Positions 50,234-60,685 of a DNA stretch of 64,000 bases are shown here, piece by piece. Position numbers and translations under genes: made by a program. How positions within the stretch are numbered: position 1 is the stretch's first letter; each line of letters starts with the position of its first letter. The stretch is from Serratia sp. Ag1. Lineage in GTDB: Bacteria; Pseudomonadota; Gammaproteobacteria; Enterobacterales; Enterobacteriaceae. The stretch is taken from NCBI RefSeq assembly GCF_000743355.1, contig NZ_JQEI01000025.1:1-64000 (forward strand), written 5' to 3'. Under the pieces are notes generated by a model. The model worked only from the letters and a program-made list of their open reading frames with translations. It was not told the DNA's origin and did not search any database.

Positions 50234-51178
50234 ATGGAGATGAGCATCGAGAATCCGGTTGCAACAGGCGGTAAAATCCGCGCGCTCTCCACCTATCTGT
50301 ACCGCAAACCGACGCTGTATCTGCTGTTGCTGCTGGTGCCGCCGTTACTGTGGTTTGGCGCGGTATATCTGGGATCACTCCTGACGCTGTTATGGCAAGG
50401 GTTCTATACCTTCGACGATTTCACCATGACGGTGACGCCGGATCTGACCTTTGCCAACCTGCGTGCGCTATTCAACCCGGCCAACTACGACATCATTGTG
50501 CGTACCCTTACCATGGCGGTGCTGGTGTCGCTGGCCAGTGCGGTGCTGGCGTTCCCGATTGCTTATTACATGGCGCGTTACACCAGCGGCAAAGTAAAGG
50601 CGTTCTTTTATATTGCCGTGATGATGCCGATGTGGGCCAGCTATATCGTCAAAGCCTATGCCTGGACGCTGTTGTTGGCTAAAGACGGTGTGGCGCAGTG
50701 GTTCCTGCAACATATGGGGTTGGAACCGTTGCTCGCCGGGATCCTGAGTATCCCGGGCGTGGGTGGCAACACCTTATCCACCTCTGGCCTAGGGCGGTTT
50801 CTGGTATTTGTCTATATCTGGCTGCCGTTCATGATCCTGCCGATCCAGGCCGCTTTGGAACGTTTACCTCCTTCGCTGTTGCACGCTTCTGCGGACTTGG
50901 GCGCGCGCCCGGCGCAGACGTTCCGTTATGTGATCCTGCCGCTGGCGGTGCCGGGGATTGCCGCCGGTTCGATTTTCACCTTCTCGCTGACGCTGGGGGA
51001 TTTTATCGTGCCGCAGCTGGTGGGCCCACCGGGTTATTTCATCGGCAGCATGGTGTATGCCCAGCAAGGGGCGATCGGCAATATGCCGATGGCGGCGGCC
51101 TTTACCCTGGTGCCGATTGTGTTGATTGCGATCTATCTTTCGATTGTTAAACGCTTGGGGGCTTTCGATGCACTCTGA
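50234..51178 (+). CDS. ydcU: Polyamine ABC transporter permease 1
   Basis: A 314-aa inner-membrane permease of the PotB type with six predicted spans. The first span is [20 protein letters not shown]; the EAA loop region is [31 protein letters not shown] precedes the ATG at 50234; ATG 50240 is an alternative. It overlaps ydcV by 11 bp. Confidence 0.93.
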   Translation: MEMSIENPVATGGKIRALSTYLYRKPTLYLLLLLVPPLLWFGAVYLGSLLTLLWQGFYTFDDFTMTVTPDLTFANLRALFNPANYDIIVRTLTMAVLVSLASAVLAFPIAYYMARYTSGKVKAFFYIAVMMPMWASYIVKAYAWTLLLAKDGVAQWFLQHMGLEPLLAGILSIPGVGGNTLSTSGLGRFLVFVYIWLPFMILPIQAALERLPPSLLHASADLGARPAQTFRYVILPLAVPGIAAGSIFTFSLTLGDFIVPQLVGPPGYFIGSMVYAQQGAIGNMPMAAAFTLVPIVLIAIYLSIVKRLGAFDAL

Positions 51179-51974
51179 ACGCGCGCCGTTAGGGCTGAAA
51201 CTGGCTGCCTGGGGTGGCCTGATCTTCCTGCACTTCCCACTGGCGATTATCGCCATCTACGCTTTCAACACCGAGGAAGCGGCATTCAGCTTCCCGCCGC
51301 AGGGTTTGACGCTGCGCTGGTTCAGCGTGGCTGCCGGGCGGCAGGATATTATCGATGCGGTGTTGCTTTCGGTGCAGATCGCCAGCCTGGCGACGGCCAT
51401 CGCGCTGGTGTTGGGCACCTTGGCGGCGGCTGCGCTGTATCGCCGTGATTTCTTCGGTAAACAGAGTATCTCGCTGTTGCTGCTGTTGCCGATTGCATTA
51501 CCGGGGATTGTCACCGGTATCGCACTGTTGGCGGCTTTCAAGGCGCTGAATATCGAACCAGGGATCATGACCATCGTGATCGGTCACGCTACGTTCTGCG
51601 TGGTGATCGTGTTTAACAACGTGATCGCCCGTTTCCGCCGCACCTCGCACAGTTTGATCGAAGCCTCGATGGATTTGGGGGCCGACGGTTGGCAAACCTT
51701 CCGTTATGTCATCCTGCCTAACTTGGGCTCGGCGTTGCTGGCGGGGGGTATGCTGGCGTTTGCTCTGTCATTCGACGAGATCATCGTTACGACTTTCACT
51801 GCCGGGCATGAGCGCACGCTGCCGCTGTGGTTGCTGAACCAGCTTGGCCGACCGCGTGATGTACCGATCACCAACGTAGTGGCGCTGTCGGTGATGGTAC
51901 TGACCATGATCCCGATTTTGGGTGCTTATTATCTGACTAAAGGCGGAGAAAGCGTCGCCGGTAGCGGCAAGTAG
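51168..51974 (+). CDS. ydcV: Polyamine ABC transporter permease 2
   Basis: A 268-aa permease of the PotC type with six predicted spans. The EAA loop is [20 protein letters not shown], and [20 protein letters not shown] is the conserved C-terminal block of the PotC/YdcV family. The start ATG at 51168 lies within the end of ydcU and follows GGGGG by 5 bases. patD follows after 38 bp. Confidence 0.93.
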   Translation: MHSERAPLGLKLAAWGGLIFLHFPLAIIAIYAFNTEEAAFSFPPQGLTLRWFSVAAGRQDIIDAVLLSVQIASLATAIALVLGTLAAAALYRRDFFGKQSISLLLLLPIALPGIVTGIALLAAFKALNIEPGIMTIVIGHATFCVVIVFNNVIARFRRTSHSLIEASMDLGADGWQTFRYVILPNLGSALLAGGMLAFALSFDEIIVTTFTAGHERTLPLWLLNQLGRPRDVPITNVVALSVMVLTMIPILGAYYLTKGGESVAGSGK

Positions 51975-52012
51975 CTTGAACCCTGATGTCCATTTTTTTA
52001 AAGGAAAACCCT

Positions 52013-53437
52013 ATGCAAAGCCAACTGCTGATTAACGGCCAACTGGTTGCGGGCCAAGGTGAGAAGCTGCCGGTAGTTAACCCGGCAACCGGAGAAACAA
52101 TTGTGTTAGTGGCAGAAGCCAGCGCACAACAGGTGGATCAGGCGGTATTAGCGGCGGATGCCGCATTTACTGCATGGGGGCAAACCACGCCGAAAGAGCG
52201 GGCCGAGCATTTGCTGAAACTGGCTGACGTGATTGACGAACATGCGGCAACCTTCGCCCAATTGGAGTCTCTCAACTGCGGCAAGCCTTATCACTGCGTG
52301 CTGAATGATGAGTTGCCTGCGGTGGCCGATGTGTTCCGCTTTTTTGCCGGTGCCAGCCGTTGCCTGAGCGGGTTGGCCGCTGGTGAGTATCTGGCCGGGC
52401 ATACTTCGATGATCCGCCGTGATCCGCTTGGCGTGGTGGCTTCGATCGCCCCCTGGAATTATCCGCTGATGATGGCGGCCTGGAAACTGGCTCCGGCGTT
52501 GGCAGCAGGCAACTGTGTGGTGATTAAGCCTTCCGAACAGACACCGTTGACTACCTTCAAACTGGCGGAGTTGGCGGCAGGTATTTTCCCGCCGGGTGTG
52601 TTGAACGTGCTGTTTGGCCGTGGGGCCAGCGTGGGTGATGCACTGACGGGCCATAACAAGGTGCGTATGGTATCGCTAACCGGTTCTATCGCGACTGGGG
52701 AACATATCATTGCTCACACCGCACCGGGCATTAAACGCACGCACATGGAACTGGGGGGCAAAGCGCCAGTGCTGGTGTTTGATGATGCCGATTTGGAGCA
52801 GGTAGTGGAGGGGATTCGTACCTTTGGTTTCTACAATGCCGGGCAGGATTGCACCGCCGCCTGCCGTATTTACGCGCAAAAGGGCATTTACCCGCGCTTG
52901 GTGCAAGCGCTGGGTGATGCGGTCGCCAGCCTGAAGATCGGGCCACCGGAGGACAGCAGCACTGAGCTCGGGCCGTTGATCACGGCACAGCATCTGGAGC
53001 GGGTGGTGGGCTTTGTTGAACGGGCTAAAGCCTTGCCGCATGTGCAGGTAATCACTGGCGGTGAGAAGGTGAATGGCCCTGGGTTCTACTTCCAGCCTAC
53101 GTTGCTGGCCGGGGCGCGCCAGGAAGATGAAATTGTGCAACGCGAAGTTTTCGGCCCGGTGGTGACGGTAACGCAGTTTGATGATGAAGCGCAGGTTCTG
53201 GCCTGGGCGAATGATTCAAACTATGGCTTGGCTTCTTCGCTGTGGACGCGTGACGTTGGCCGCGCACACCGCCTGAGCGCGCGCCTGCAGTACGGCTGTA
53301 CCTGGGTGAACACGCACTTTATGCTGGTGAGTGAAATGCCGCATGGCGGTCAGAAGCTGTCTGGGTATGGTAAAGATATGTCGATGTATGGGCTGGAGGA
53401 TTACACCACAATCCGCCATGTGATGTTTAAGCATTGA
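52013..53437 (+). CDS. patD: Gamma-aminobutyraldehyde dehydrogenase
   Basis: PatD (YdcW), 474 aa as in E. coli, oxidises 4-aminobutanal to GABA with NAD. The start [18 protein letters not shown], active-site MELGGKAPV and [20 protein letters not shown], and the end [20 protein letters not shown] match the E. coli enzyme closely. AAAGGA lies 7 bases before the ATG. The ydcSTUV-patD order is that of E. coli; spdH follows here after 65 bp and is the added feature. Confidence 0.94.
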   Translation: MQSQLLINGQLVAGQGEKLPVVNPATGETIVLVAEASAQQVDQAVLAADAAFTAWGQTTPKERAEHLLKLADVIDEHAATFAQLESLNCGKPYHCVLNDELPAVADVFRFFAGASRCLSGLAAGEYLAGHTSMIRRDPLGVVASIAPWNYPLMMAAWKLAPALAAGNCVVIKPSEQTPLTTFKLAELAAGIFPPGVLNVLFGRGASVGDALTGHNKVRMVSLTGSIATGEHIIAHTAPGIKRTHMELGGKAPVLVFDDADLEQVVEGIRTFGFYNAGQDCTAACRIYAQKGIYPRLVQALGDAVASLKIGPPEDSSTELGPLITAQHLERVVGFVERAKALPHVQVITGGEKVNGPGFYFQPTLLAGARQEDEIVQREVFGPVVTVTQFDDEAQVLAWANDSNYGLASSLWTRDVGRAHRLSARLQYGCTWVNTHFMLVSEMPHGGQKLSGYGKDMSMYGLEDYTTIRHVMFKH

Positions 53438-53502
53438 TTTATAATATTTTACCTGCAAAATGGCGCGATAATCAGGCTGATAAAAAATGAAGGATGTCAT
53501 GA

Positions 53503-55410
53503 ATGGCTATTACTCGTCGTGATTTTCTTAATGGAGTGGCGCTCACTATCGCTGCTGGTTTAACGCCGATGCAAATTTTGCGGGCATCGCCGCAAACCGC
53601 CAATAAAACTCTCTATTACCCACCTGCCTTAACCGGTTTGCGGGGTAATCATCCCGGTTCATTCGAGCGCGCTCATCAACTGGGGCGTGACGGCAGAGCG
53701 TTTGATTTCGGTGCAGTGCCGGTTGAGGAGGAGTTCGATCTGGTGGTGGTGGGTGCTGGCATCAGCGGCTTGGCCGCCGCTTGCTTCTGGCAGCAAATGA
53801 AAGGCCAGCAACAGCGCATTTTGCTGATTGATAATCATGATGACTTTGGTGGGCACGCCAAACGTAATGAGTTCAGCAGCGAAAACGGCCTGATCCTTGG
53901 CTATGGTGGCAGCGAATCGTTGCAGTCACCACGATCCAATTTCAGCCCGGTGGCGTTGGGGTTGCTGCAAAAACTGGGCGTCAGTATCGATAATCTGGAA
54001 AAGGCGTTCGATAAAACCTTCTACCCAGATCTGAACCTGAGCCGTGGTGTTTACTTCGATCGCCAAAACTTTGGTGTTGATAAAGTGGTGAGCGGCGATC
54101 CAGGCCGGGTAGTGGCGGATGATATTCCGCGCGATCGCCTCAATGGCCGTTCCTATGCCGCGTTTATCAATGATTTCCCACTGCCTGAAAGCGATCGTCA
54201 GGCTCTGATTGCGCTGCATACCATCGATAAAGATTACTTACCGGGTATGAGCCAGGAAGACAAGGTCGCCTGGTTGGATAAACACAGTTACAGCCAGTTC
54301 CTGCGTGAGAAAGTGGGGCTGAGCGAGATGGCCATCCGCTATTTCCAACAGACTACCAGTGATTTTCAGGCGGTGGGCATTGATGCCACCTCTTGTAGCG
54401 ATGCGCGGATTTGCGACTTGCCGGGCCTGAATGGCATGAATTTACCGCCGCTGGATGAAGAGTCGCAGGCGGATCTCGACGATCCTTACGTTTTCCATTT
54501 CCCCGATGGCAACGCTTCGCTGGCACGCCTGATGGTGCGCCATCTGATCCCGGCTGTGGCTCCGGGCAACGACATGAACGATATCGTGATGGCGCAGTTT
54601 GATTATAGCCAACTCGATCGCCCTGAATCACCGGTGAAACTGCGGTTGAGCAGTACCGGGCTGCATGTGGCTAACGTGGGCGATAAGGTGGAAGTGTCTT
54701 ACATCAGTGGGGTGAATATTTCTAAGGCCCGCGCCGGGCACGTTGTGATGGCTGGCTATAATATGATGATTCCTTATCTGGTGCCGGAAATACCGCAGGC
54801 GCAGCAGGAAGCCTTGAAGCAGAACGTGAAATCACCCTTAGTGTATAGCAAGGTGGTGCTCCGTAACTGGCAGCCGTTTATCAAGCTGGGTGTACATGAA
54901 GTGTATTCACCAACCGCGCCCTATAGCCGCGTCAAGCTGGACTATCCGGTGAGTATGGGCGGTTACCAGCACCCACGCGATCCGAATCAGCCGATTGGCC
55001 TGCACATGGTGTATGTCCCCACGTTGGCTGGCAGCGGCCTCAGCCCGCGCGAACAATCGCGCAAAGGGCGAGCCTTGCTGTTGGGCACCCCCTTCGAGGT
55101 GCATGAACAGATGATCCGTGAACAACTGCAAGGCATGCTCGGCTCCGCTGGGTTTGATCATCAGCGTGATATTCAGGCGATCACCGTTAACCGTTGGTCA
55201 CACGGCTATTCGTACTTTCTTAATGGCATGTTCGACGATGAAGAAGAAGCGAAGAAAATTATCGCTACAGCGCGGCAGCCGATTGGCAAAATTGTGATTG
55301 CCAATTCGGACTCAGACTGGAGCCCTTATGCCAATTCGGCTATCGATCAGGCATGGCGCGCAGTGAATGAACTGGCCTACGGTAAAGTTGCTGCTAAGGG
55401 GGATGCATGA
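53503..55410 (+). CDS. spdH: Tat-exported flavoprotein, probable spermidine dehydrogenase
   Basis: A 635-aa protein that resembles spermidine dehydrogenase SpdH, which splits spermidine into 1,3-diaminopropane and 4-aminobutanal. A twin-arginine signal TRRDFLNGVALTIAAGL lies at residues 4-20. The FAD motif is LVVVGAGISGLAAACFWQQM near 80-99, followed by GGHAKRNEF and the conserved GYGGSESLQSP. Its stop overlaps the cytochrome gene (ATGA), indicating that electrons go to that cytochrome in the periplasm. The product 4-aminobutanal is the substrate of PatD next door. Assignment rests on recalled family features and context. Confidence 0.72.
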   Translation: MAITRRDFLNGVALTIAAGLTPMQILRASPQTANKTLYYPPALTGLRGNHPGSFERAHQLGRDGRAFDFGAVPVEEEFDLVVVGAGISGLAAACFWQQMKGQQQRILLIDNHDDFGGHAKRNEFSSENGLILGYGGSESLQSPRSNFSPVALGLLQKLGVSIDNLEKAFDKTFYPDLNLSRGVYFDRQNFGVDKVVSGDPGRVVADDIPRDRLNGRSYAAFINDFPLPESDRQALIALHTIDKDYLPGMSQEDKVAWLDKHSYSQFLREKVGLSEMAIRYFQQTTSDFQAVGIDATSCSDARICDLPGLNGMNLPPLDEESQADLDDPYVFHFPDGNASLARLMVRHLIPAVAPGNDMNDIVMAQFDYSQLDRPESPVKLRLSSTGLHVANVGDKVEVSYISGVNISKARAGHVVMAGYNMMIPYLVPEIPQAQQEALKQNVKSPLVYSKVVLRNWQPFIKLGVHEVYSPTAPYSRVKLDYPVSMGGYQHPRDPNQPIGLHMVYVPTLAGSGLSPREQSRKGRALLLGTPFEVHEQMIREQLQGMLGSAGFDHQRDIQAITVNRWSHGYSYFLNGMFDDEEEAKKIIATARQPIGKIVIANSDSDWSPYANSAIDQAWRAVNELAYGKVAAKGDA

Positions 55411-56591
55411 GCCTGCGTCCGCTGTACCTGATGTTGCTGCTAGCGGCGGGGCAGGCGCAAGCTATGTCTGCGGGCGAATACGTTGCTAAAGCGGGTGACT
55501 GTGCGGCCTGTCATACCATGCCAGGTGGCAAAACCTTGGCCGGAGGGATGAAGTTCCCTACTCCGCTGGGGGATATTTATGCCACCAACATTACGCCGGA
55601 TGCGGTGCATGGTATTGGAGCCTACAGCTTTGAAGAGTTTGACCGCGCGATGCGCCAGGGTATTGCCAAAGACGGCCATCGCCTGTATCCGGCAATGCCC
55701 TATACCTCTTACGCCAAAATGAATGCAGAGGACATGCGTGCGCTGTATGACTATCTGATGCATGAAGTTACGGCACAGCCCGTGGCTAACCGGGAAAGCG
55801 ACATCAGTTGGCCGCTCTCCATGCGCTGGCCGTTGGCGCTCTGGAACAGCCTGTTCCATAAGGATCAACCTTATCAGGCAGACAGCAAGCAAAGCGCTGA
55901 GTGGAATCGCGGCGCTTATCTGGTGCAGGGGCTTGGCCATTGCGGCAGTTGCCATACGCCACGCGGTTGGGCCATGCAGGAGAAAGGGCTGGATAGCAAA
56001 GCGCCGGAGTTCCTGAGCGGAGCAGAGCTCGACGGTTGGTATGCATCAAGCATCCGCGGGTTGAAACCGGACGAGGTAGTCGCTCTGCTGAAAACCGGGC
56101 GTAGCCAGCATGCCGCAGTCGCTGGACCGATGGGGGACGTGGTGACACACAGTACCCAATACCTCAGCGATGCCGATCTGAACAGCATTGCGCAGTATCT
56201 GCATAGCCTGCCGGTGACAAAGCCGAAAGCCGCTACCGTGACGCCTGCAACTGCCAGTAATGTGGAGGCCGGTCGACATATTTATGCGACCTATTGCTCA
56301 ACCTGCCATGGTGACAACGGGTTGGGTAACGATCATGTCATCCCGGCTTTGGCTGGCAATCTGACGGTGACGGCAGATAACCCGTTGACGGCGCTGCGAG
56401 TAGTGTTGGAAGGGGCGCATACTCCAATCACTCAGCAGGCAACGAGCGTGGTTATGCCGGGTTATGGCTGGGTACTGAGTGATTCGGATGTGGCGGATTT
56501 AATGAGTTACCTGCGTGGTAGCTGGGGCAATCAGGCGGCACCTGTCACCATCGATCAGGTGAGAGTGGCACATGAGCTGCAATCACAGTAA
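55407..56591 (+). CDS. Periplasmic triheme cytochrome c
   Basis: A 394-aa exported cytochrome c with a signal peptide (cleavage near AQA at ~18) and three CxxCH heme motifs: CAACH at residues 31-35, CGSCH at 178-182 and CSTCH at 296-300. The layout is that of the triheme subunits of membrane alcohol and gluconate dehydrogenases. Each heme has a likely distal Met (for example in the ALYPAMPYTSY type block RLYPAMPYTSYAKM). It is coupled to spdH and probably passes its electrons to the quinone pool or oxidase. No membrane anchor is obvious at the C-terminus. Confidence 0.9.
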   Translation: MSLRPLYLMLLLAAGQAQAMSAGEYVAKAGDCAACHTMPGGKTLAGGMKFPTPLGDIYATNITPDAVHGIGAYSFEEFDRAMRQGIAKDGHRLYPAMPYTSYAKMNAEDMRALYDYLMHEVTAQPVANRESDISWPLSMRWPLALWNSLFHKDQPYQADSKQSAEWNRGAYLVQGLGHCGSCHTPRGWAMQEKGLDSKAPEFLSGAELDGWYASSIRGLKPDEVVALLKTGRSQHAAVAGPMGDVVTHSTQYLSDADLNSIAQYLHSLPVTKPKAATVTPATASNVEAGRHIYATYCSTCHGDNGLGNDHVIPALAGNLTVTADNPLTALRVVLEGAHTPITQQATSVVMPGYGWVLSDSDVADLMSYLRGSWGNQAAPVTIDQVRVAHELQSQ

Positions 56592-56596
56592 ACAGC

Positions 56597-56620
56597 AGGG
56601 GGCAGTTTGCACCGCCCCCT
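56597..56620. terminator. Hairpin between convergent cytochrome and hmp genes
   Basis: Perfect 7-bp stem AGGGGGC / GCCCCCT with a 10-base loop, in the 35-bp gap between two convergent stops. No T tract follows on either strand, so it may act as a weak terminator or 3' mRNA stabiliser. Confidence 0.5.
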
Positions 56621-56626
56621 AGATTC

Positions 56627-57817
56627 TTACAGCACTTTATGTGGGCCAAAGCATTCGTAGTGGATACGTTCGGCGGCCACGCCCATCGCCAATAACTGCT
56701 GGGCAATAAACTGCATAAATGGCACCGGGCCACAGAAGTAATAATGCATCTGTGGATTGTCCAGCGTGGTACGCAGTGGGCTGAGATCCATTAAGCCGCT
56801 GCTGTGGTAATCACGTTCTGCCACATCATCAGCACCTGGTTCCCGATACCAGACATGGCGGCTCAGGTTTGGCATACGTTCGGCGATAGCGGCCACTTCG
56901 TGGGCAAAAGCATGGGCTGCGCCATTTTCTGCGGCATGCAACCAATGAATCTCGCCTTGATGCTGGTTAGCGTGCAGGCTATTGAGCATGCCCAGCATCG
57001 GTGTTTGGCCAACGCCAGCAGAAATCAATGCTACAGGCGTGGTGGGCTCAACCTGCAGGAAGAAATCACCGTGCGGCGGAGCGACATGAATGATGTCGCC
57101 TTCTTTGGCCTGTTGATGCAGGAAGCTGGAAACGGCGCCCTGGCCCTCACGTTTTACCGCGATACGGTAAGATTCACCGTTCGGTGAGGTGGTCAGTGAA
57201 TACTGGCGTATTTCCTGATGCTCCAGGCTATCGTGGTTAATATATACCGCCAGATATTGCCCCGGTTTGAAATCCGCTACCTTGCCGCCGTCTACCGGCG
57301 CTAATACCAAACTGCAAATCACTTCGCTTTCGGGCTGTTTTTTGACGATGCGGAATGCGCGCAGATCGCGCCAGCCGCCGTTGCTGTTTTCACTTTCCTG
57401 GTAGATCTGGCCTTCGCGCTGGATAAAAACGTTCGCCAACACGCCATAGGCTTTACCCCAGGCGTCCAGCACTTCTTGGCCTGGGCTGAGCATTTCGTCC
57501 AATGTCGCCAGCAGGTGAGTACCGACGATCTGGTACTGCTCCGGTTGAATGTTGAAGCTGGCATGTTTCTGTGCGATACGTTCTACCGCTGGCAGCAACG
57601 CTGCCAGATTTTCCAGATTACTGGCGTAGGCACAAATGGCATCAAATAACGCCTGGCGCTGATCGCCATTGCGCTGGTTGCTCATATTGAAAATATCTTT
57701 CAATTCGGGATGGTGGTTGAACATACGATCGTAGAAGTGAGCGGTCAGTTTCGGCCCGGTTGCCACGAGTAGAGGGATAGTGGATTTTACGGTGGCGATG
57801 GTTTGGCTATCCAGCAT
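56627..57817 (-). CDS. hmp: Flavohemoglobin, nitric oxide dioxygenase
   Basis: Hmp (396 aa, the E. coli length) turns NO and O2 into nitrate. The N-terminal globin domain ([20 protein letters not shown], proximal His in KHASFNI) is followed by FAD- and NAD-binding domains with [20 protein letters not shown] and [20 protein letters not shown] lies 7 bases before the ATG at 57817; a frame from 57862 would run through the NsrR site. It diverges from glyA, as in E. coli. Confidence 0.98.
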   Translation of the reverse strand: MLDSQTIATVKSTIPLLVATGPKLTAHFYDRMFNHHPELKDIFNMSNQRNGDQRQALFDAICAYASNLENLAALLPAVERIAQKHASFNIQPEQYQIVGTHLLATLDEMLSPGQEVLDAWGKAYGVLANVFIQREGQIYQESENSNGGWRDLRAFRIVKKQPESEVICSLVLAPVDGGKVADFKPGQYLAVYINHDSLEHQEIRQYSLTTSPNGESYRIAVKREGQGAVSSFLHQQAKEGDIIHVAPPHGDFFLQVEPTTPVALISAGVGQTPMLGMLNSLHANQHQGEIHWLHAAENGAAHAFAHEVAAIAERMPNLSRHVWYREPGADDVAERDYHSSGLMDLSPLRTTLDNPQMHYYFCGPVPFMQFIAQQLLAMGVAAERIHYECFGPHKVL

Positions 57818-57843
57818 GGAAGCGCTCCTTAGGGGGATTTTAA

Positions 57844-57865
57844 TGATGCATTTTAAATGCATGTT
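57844..57865 (-). promoter_or_regulatory. NsrR box upstream of hmp
   Basis: On the minus strand AACATGCATTTAAAATGCAT is an almost perfect inverted repeat matching the NsrR consensus (AANATGCATTT-N-AAATGCATNTT). NsrR is the NO-sensing repressor of hmp in enterobacteria. Confidence 0.9.
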
Positions 57866-58002
57866 ATTGGTTTCAGCCGAGCTTGTAAATACCCGTGTTT
57901 ATCGGCGATTCGCCTAACATGAAAAAACCGCACGATCATTATGAGTAAAAGTCCGTTGCCAATAAAGGGGTATTTAATGGTTCAAAACCTTGCCACACCT
58001 AA

Positions 58003-58018
58003 AGCCAATCGTTTGCGT
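58003..58018 (+). promoter_or_regulatory. PurR operator of glyA
   Basis: AGCCAATCGTTTGCGT matches the PurR consensus in reverse (ACGCAAACGATTGGCT). PurR regulation of glyA is known in E. coli. No clear MetR site was seen in the 305-bp hmp-glyA gap. Confidence 0.78.
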
Positions 58019-58122
58019 AAAAACCTCTGTCAAGGCCTATCCTCGGTGGGGGGAAACAGTTTACACTGTTGCCCAGAACCCAAACGGGTAGTTATTTGGT
58101 GATTTAAGTCAGGAGATGCCGG

Positions 58123-59376
58123 ATGTTAAAGCGTGAAATGAACATTGCTGATTATGATGCCGAACTGTGGGCAGCCATGGAGCAAGAAGTGGTGCGTCAG
58201 GAAGAGCATATTGAACTGATTGCGTCTGAGAACTACACCAGCCCGCGCGTTATGCAGGCTCAGGGTTCTCAACTGACCAACAAATACGCAGAAGGCTATC
58301 CGGGCAAGCGCTACTACGGCGGTTGCGAATATGTGGATATCGTTGAGCAACTGGCGATCGATCGCGCTAAAGCGCTGTTCGGCGCAGACTATGCCAACGT
58401 TCAGCCGCACTCTGGCTCCCAGGCTAACTTTGCGGTTTACACCGCGCTGCTGCAACCGGGCGACACTATTCTGGGGATGAACCTGGCGCACGGTGGCCAC
58501 CTGACTCACGGTTCACCGGTCAACCTGTCTGGCAAACTGTACAACGTAGTGCCTTACGGTATCGACGCCAAAGGCCAGATCGACTACGACGATCTGGCAA
58601 AGCAGGCGCAGACGCATAAGCCGAAAATGATCATCGGTGGTTTCTCTGCGTTCTCTGGCGTTGTCGATTGGGCGAAAATGCGCGAAATCGCTGACAGTAT
58701 CGGGGCGTACCTGTTCGTGGATATGGCACACGTTGCTGGCCTGATCGCCGCAGATGTCTACCCTAACCCGGTTCCTCACGCGCATGTCGTGACTACGACC
58801 ACGCACAAAACTCTGGCGGGCCCGCGTGGCGGCCTGATCCTGGCGAAGGGCGGTGATGAGGAGTTTTACAAGAAGCTGAACTCTGCCGTGTTCCCTGGCG
58901 GCCAGGGCGGCCCGCTGATGCACGTGATCGCCGGTAAAGCGGTAGCGTTGAAAGAAGCGATGGAGCCTGAGTTCAAAGTATACCAGCAGAAAGTGGCCGC
59001 CAATGCTAAAGCGATGGTGGAAGTGTTCCTGTCGCGTGGCTACAAAGTTGTTTCCGGTGGGACGCATAACCACCTGTTCCTGCTGGATTTGGTGGACAAA
59101 AATCTGACGGGTAAAGAAGCCGATGCTGCGTTGGGCCGTGCCAATATCACCGTTAACAAGAACAGCGTGCCAAACGATCCGAAGAGCCCGTTTGTGACTT
59201 CTGGCATCCGTATCGGTACTCCTGCAGTAACCCGTCGCGGCTTCCAGGAAGCTGACGTGCGTGAGCTGGCGGGCTGGATCTGTGATGTGCTGGATAACAT
59301 CAACGACGAAGCGACCATCGAGCGCACCAAGAAGAAAGTGCTCGATATCTGTGCGCGTCTGCCGGTTTACGCATAA
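58123..59376 (+). CDS. glyA: Serine hydroxymethyltransferase
   Basis: GlyA (417 aa) makes glycine and methylene-tetrahydrofolate from serine. The PLP Lys is in [14 protein letters not shown] (near residue 229), with [20 protein letters not shown] and [17 protein letters not shown] at the N-terminus. Length and start match E. coli exactly. AGGAGATG lies just before the ATG. A PurR box is upstream and a terminator follows. Confidence 0.99.
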   Translation: MLKREMNIADYDAELWAAMEQEVVRQEEHIELIASENYTSPRVMQAQGSQLTNKYAEGYPGKRYYGGCEYVDIVEQLAIDRAKALFGADYANVQPHSGSQANFAVYTALLQPGDTILGMNLAHGGHLTHGSPVNLSGKLYNVVPYGIDAKGQIDYDDLAKQAQTHKPKMIIGGFSAFSGVVDWAKMREIADSIGAYLFVDMAHVAGLIAADVYPNPVPHAHVVTTTTHKTLAGPRGGLILAKGGDEEFYKKLNSAVFPGGQGGPLMHVIAGKAVALKEAMEPEFKVYQQKVAANAKAMVEVFLSRGYKVVSGGTHNHLFLLDLVDKNLTGKEADAALGRANITVNKNSVPNDPKSPFVTSGIRIGTPAVTRRGFQEADVRELAGWICDVLDNINDEATIERTKKKVLDICARLPVYA

Positions 59377-59405
59377 TCACGCAGAGCTACATACCAAACA
59401 ACCTG

Positions 59406-59428
59406 AACCCGCTTCGGCGGGTTTTTTT
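59406..59428 (+). terminator. Terminator after glyA
   Basis: Stem AACCCGC / GCGGGTT with a TTCG loop is followed by a run of T. Confidence 0.92.
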
Positions 59429-59542
59429 ATGCTTATTACCAGCAAACTGTGAACTGCTTTGCACTCTAACCCTTTGAGGCAGAATGAAGATTGCTACATT
59501 GTGTGAGCTCTGTCAAAGTATCGCCCTAAACTTGGAGGGAAC

Positions 59543-60685
59543 ATGGTTCTGCAATCAACGCGTTGGCTTGCTCTCAGTTATTTCACTTATTTCTTCTCTT
59601 ATGGCATTTTTCTTCCGTTCTGGAGCGTCTGGCTAAAAGGTGAAGGTATCCCACCGGAAACTATCGGTATTCTGCTGGGGGCTGGGCTGGTGGCTCGTTT
59701 TCTGGGTAGCCTGCTGATTGCACCACGTGTTAAAGATCCCTCTCATTTAGTTACCGCATTGCGCCTGTTGGCTCTGTTGACGCTGGCGTTCGCCATGGGT
59801 TTCTGCTTTGGCAACGGCTGGGCCTGGCTGATGTTGGTGATCGCCGGTTTCAACCTGTTTTTCTCACCGCTGATGCCGTTGACCGATGCGCTGGCTTCGA
59901 CCTGGCAGCGGCAGGTCACGCTGGATTATGGCCGGGTACGATTGTGGGGATCGCTGGCCTTTGTGATCGGTTCGGCGTTAACCGGTAAGCTGGTTTCCGT
60001 ATGGGGCCATGACGCGATTTTGTATAGCCTGCTGTTCAGTTTGTTGGCGATGCTGCTGGGAATGTTGCTGAAACCCAGCGTCATGCCACAGGGAGAAGCA
60101 CGCGAGCAGAGTGAAGCGGTGCGTTCCTGGCGTGAGTTACTCAGTGAAGGGCCGGTATGGCGTTTTCTGCTGTGCGTGACTTTATTGCAAGGTGCGCATG
60201 CCGGTTACTACAGTTTTGCCTCTATCTATTGGCAAGAGGCTGGATATTCTACCGCGACTATTGGCTACCTGTGGTCGTTGGGCGTGGTGGCAGAGGTGAT
60301 TATTTTCGCCAGCAGTAACCTCCTATTCCGCCGTTGGAATGCACGCAATCTGCTGTTGCTTTCAGCCGTGTGCGGCCTGTTGCGCTGGAGCCTGATGGCA
60401 TCTACCACAGAGTTAGCCGGTTTGCTGTTGATGCAGGTGCTGCATTGCGGCACCTTCACCGTTTGCCATTTGGCGGCGATGCGTTTTATCGCGGCACGTC
60501 AGGGGGCGGAAGTGATTCGCCTGCAGGCTGTTTATTCTGGCTTGGCGATGGGGGGCGGTATTGCGATCATGACTGTGTTGGCTGGCTTCCTGTTCGAGCA
60601 TTTACAGGGCGGAGTTTTCTGGGTAATGGCTGTAGTGGTGCTGCCCACGCTGTTTATCCGCCCACCCGCGGCCAGCAGCCGCTAA
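59543..60685 (+). CDS. hcaT: MFS transporter HcaT
   Basis: A 380-aa inner-membrane transporter of the major facilitator superfamily, close to E. coli HcaT, the probable 3-phenylpropionate importer. It starts MVLQSTRWLALSYFTYFFSY and has ~12 spans, with GYLWSLGVVAEVIIFASSN and HCGTFTVCHLAAMRFIAARQ as conserved blocks. The hca catabolic genes are not adjacent, so the substrate may differ. GGAGGG precedes the ATG. It is convergent with csiE and overlaps its end by 4 bp. Confidence 0.93.
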   Translation: MVLQSTRWLALSYFTYFFSYGIFLPFWSVWLKGEGIPPETIGILLGAGLVARFLGSLLIAPRVKDPSHLVTALRLLALLTLAFAMGFCFGNGWAWLMLVIAGFNLFFSPLMPLTDALASTWQRQVTLDYGRVRLWGSLAFVIGSALTGKLVSVWGHDAILYSLLFSLLAMLLGMLLKPSVMPQGEAREQSEAVRSWRELLSEGPVWRFLLCVTLLQGAHAGYYSFASIYWQEAGYSTATIGYLWSLGVVAEVIIFASSNLLFRRWNARNLLLLSAVCGLLRWSLMASTTELAGLLLMQVLHCGTFTVCHLAAMRFIAARQGAEVIRLQAVYSGLAMGGGIAIMTVLAGFLFEHLQGGVFWVMAVVVLPTLFIRPPAASSR

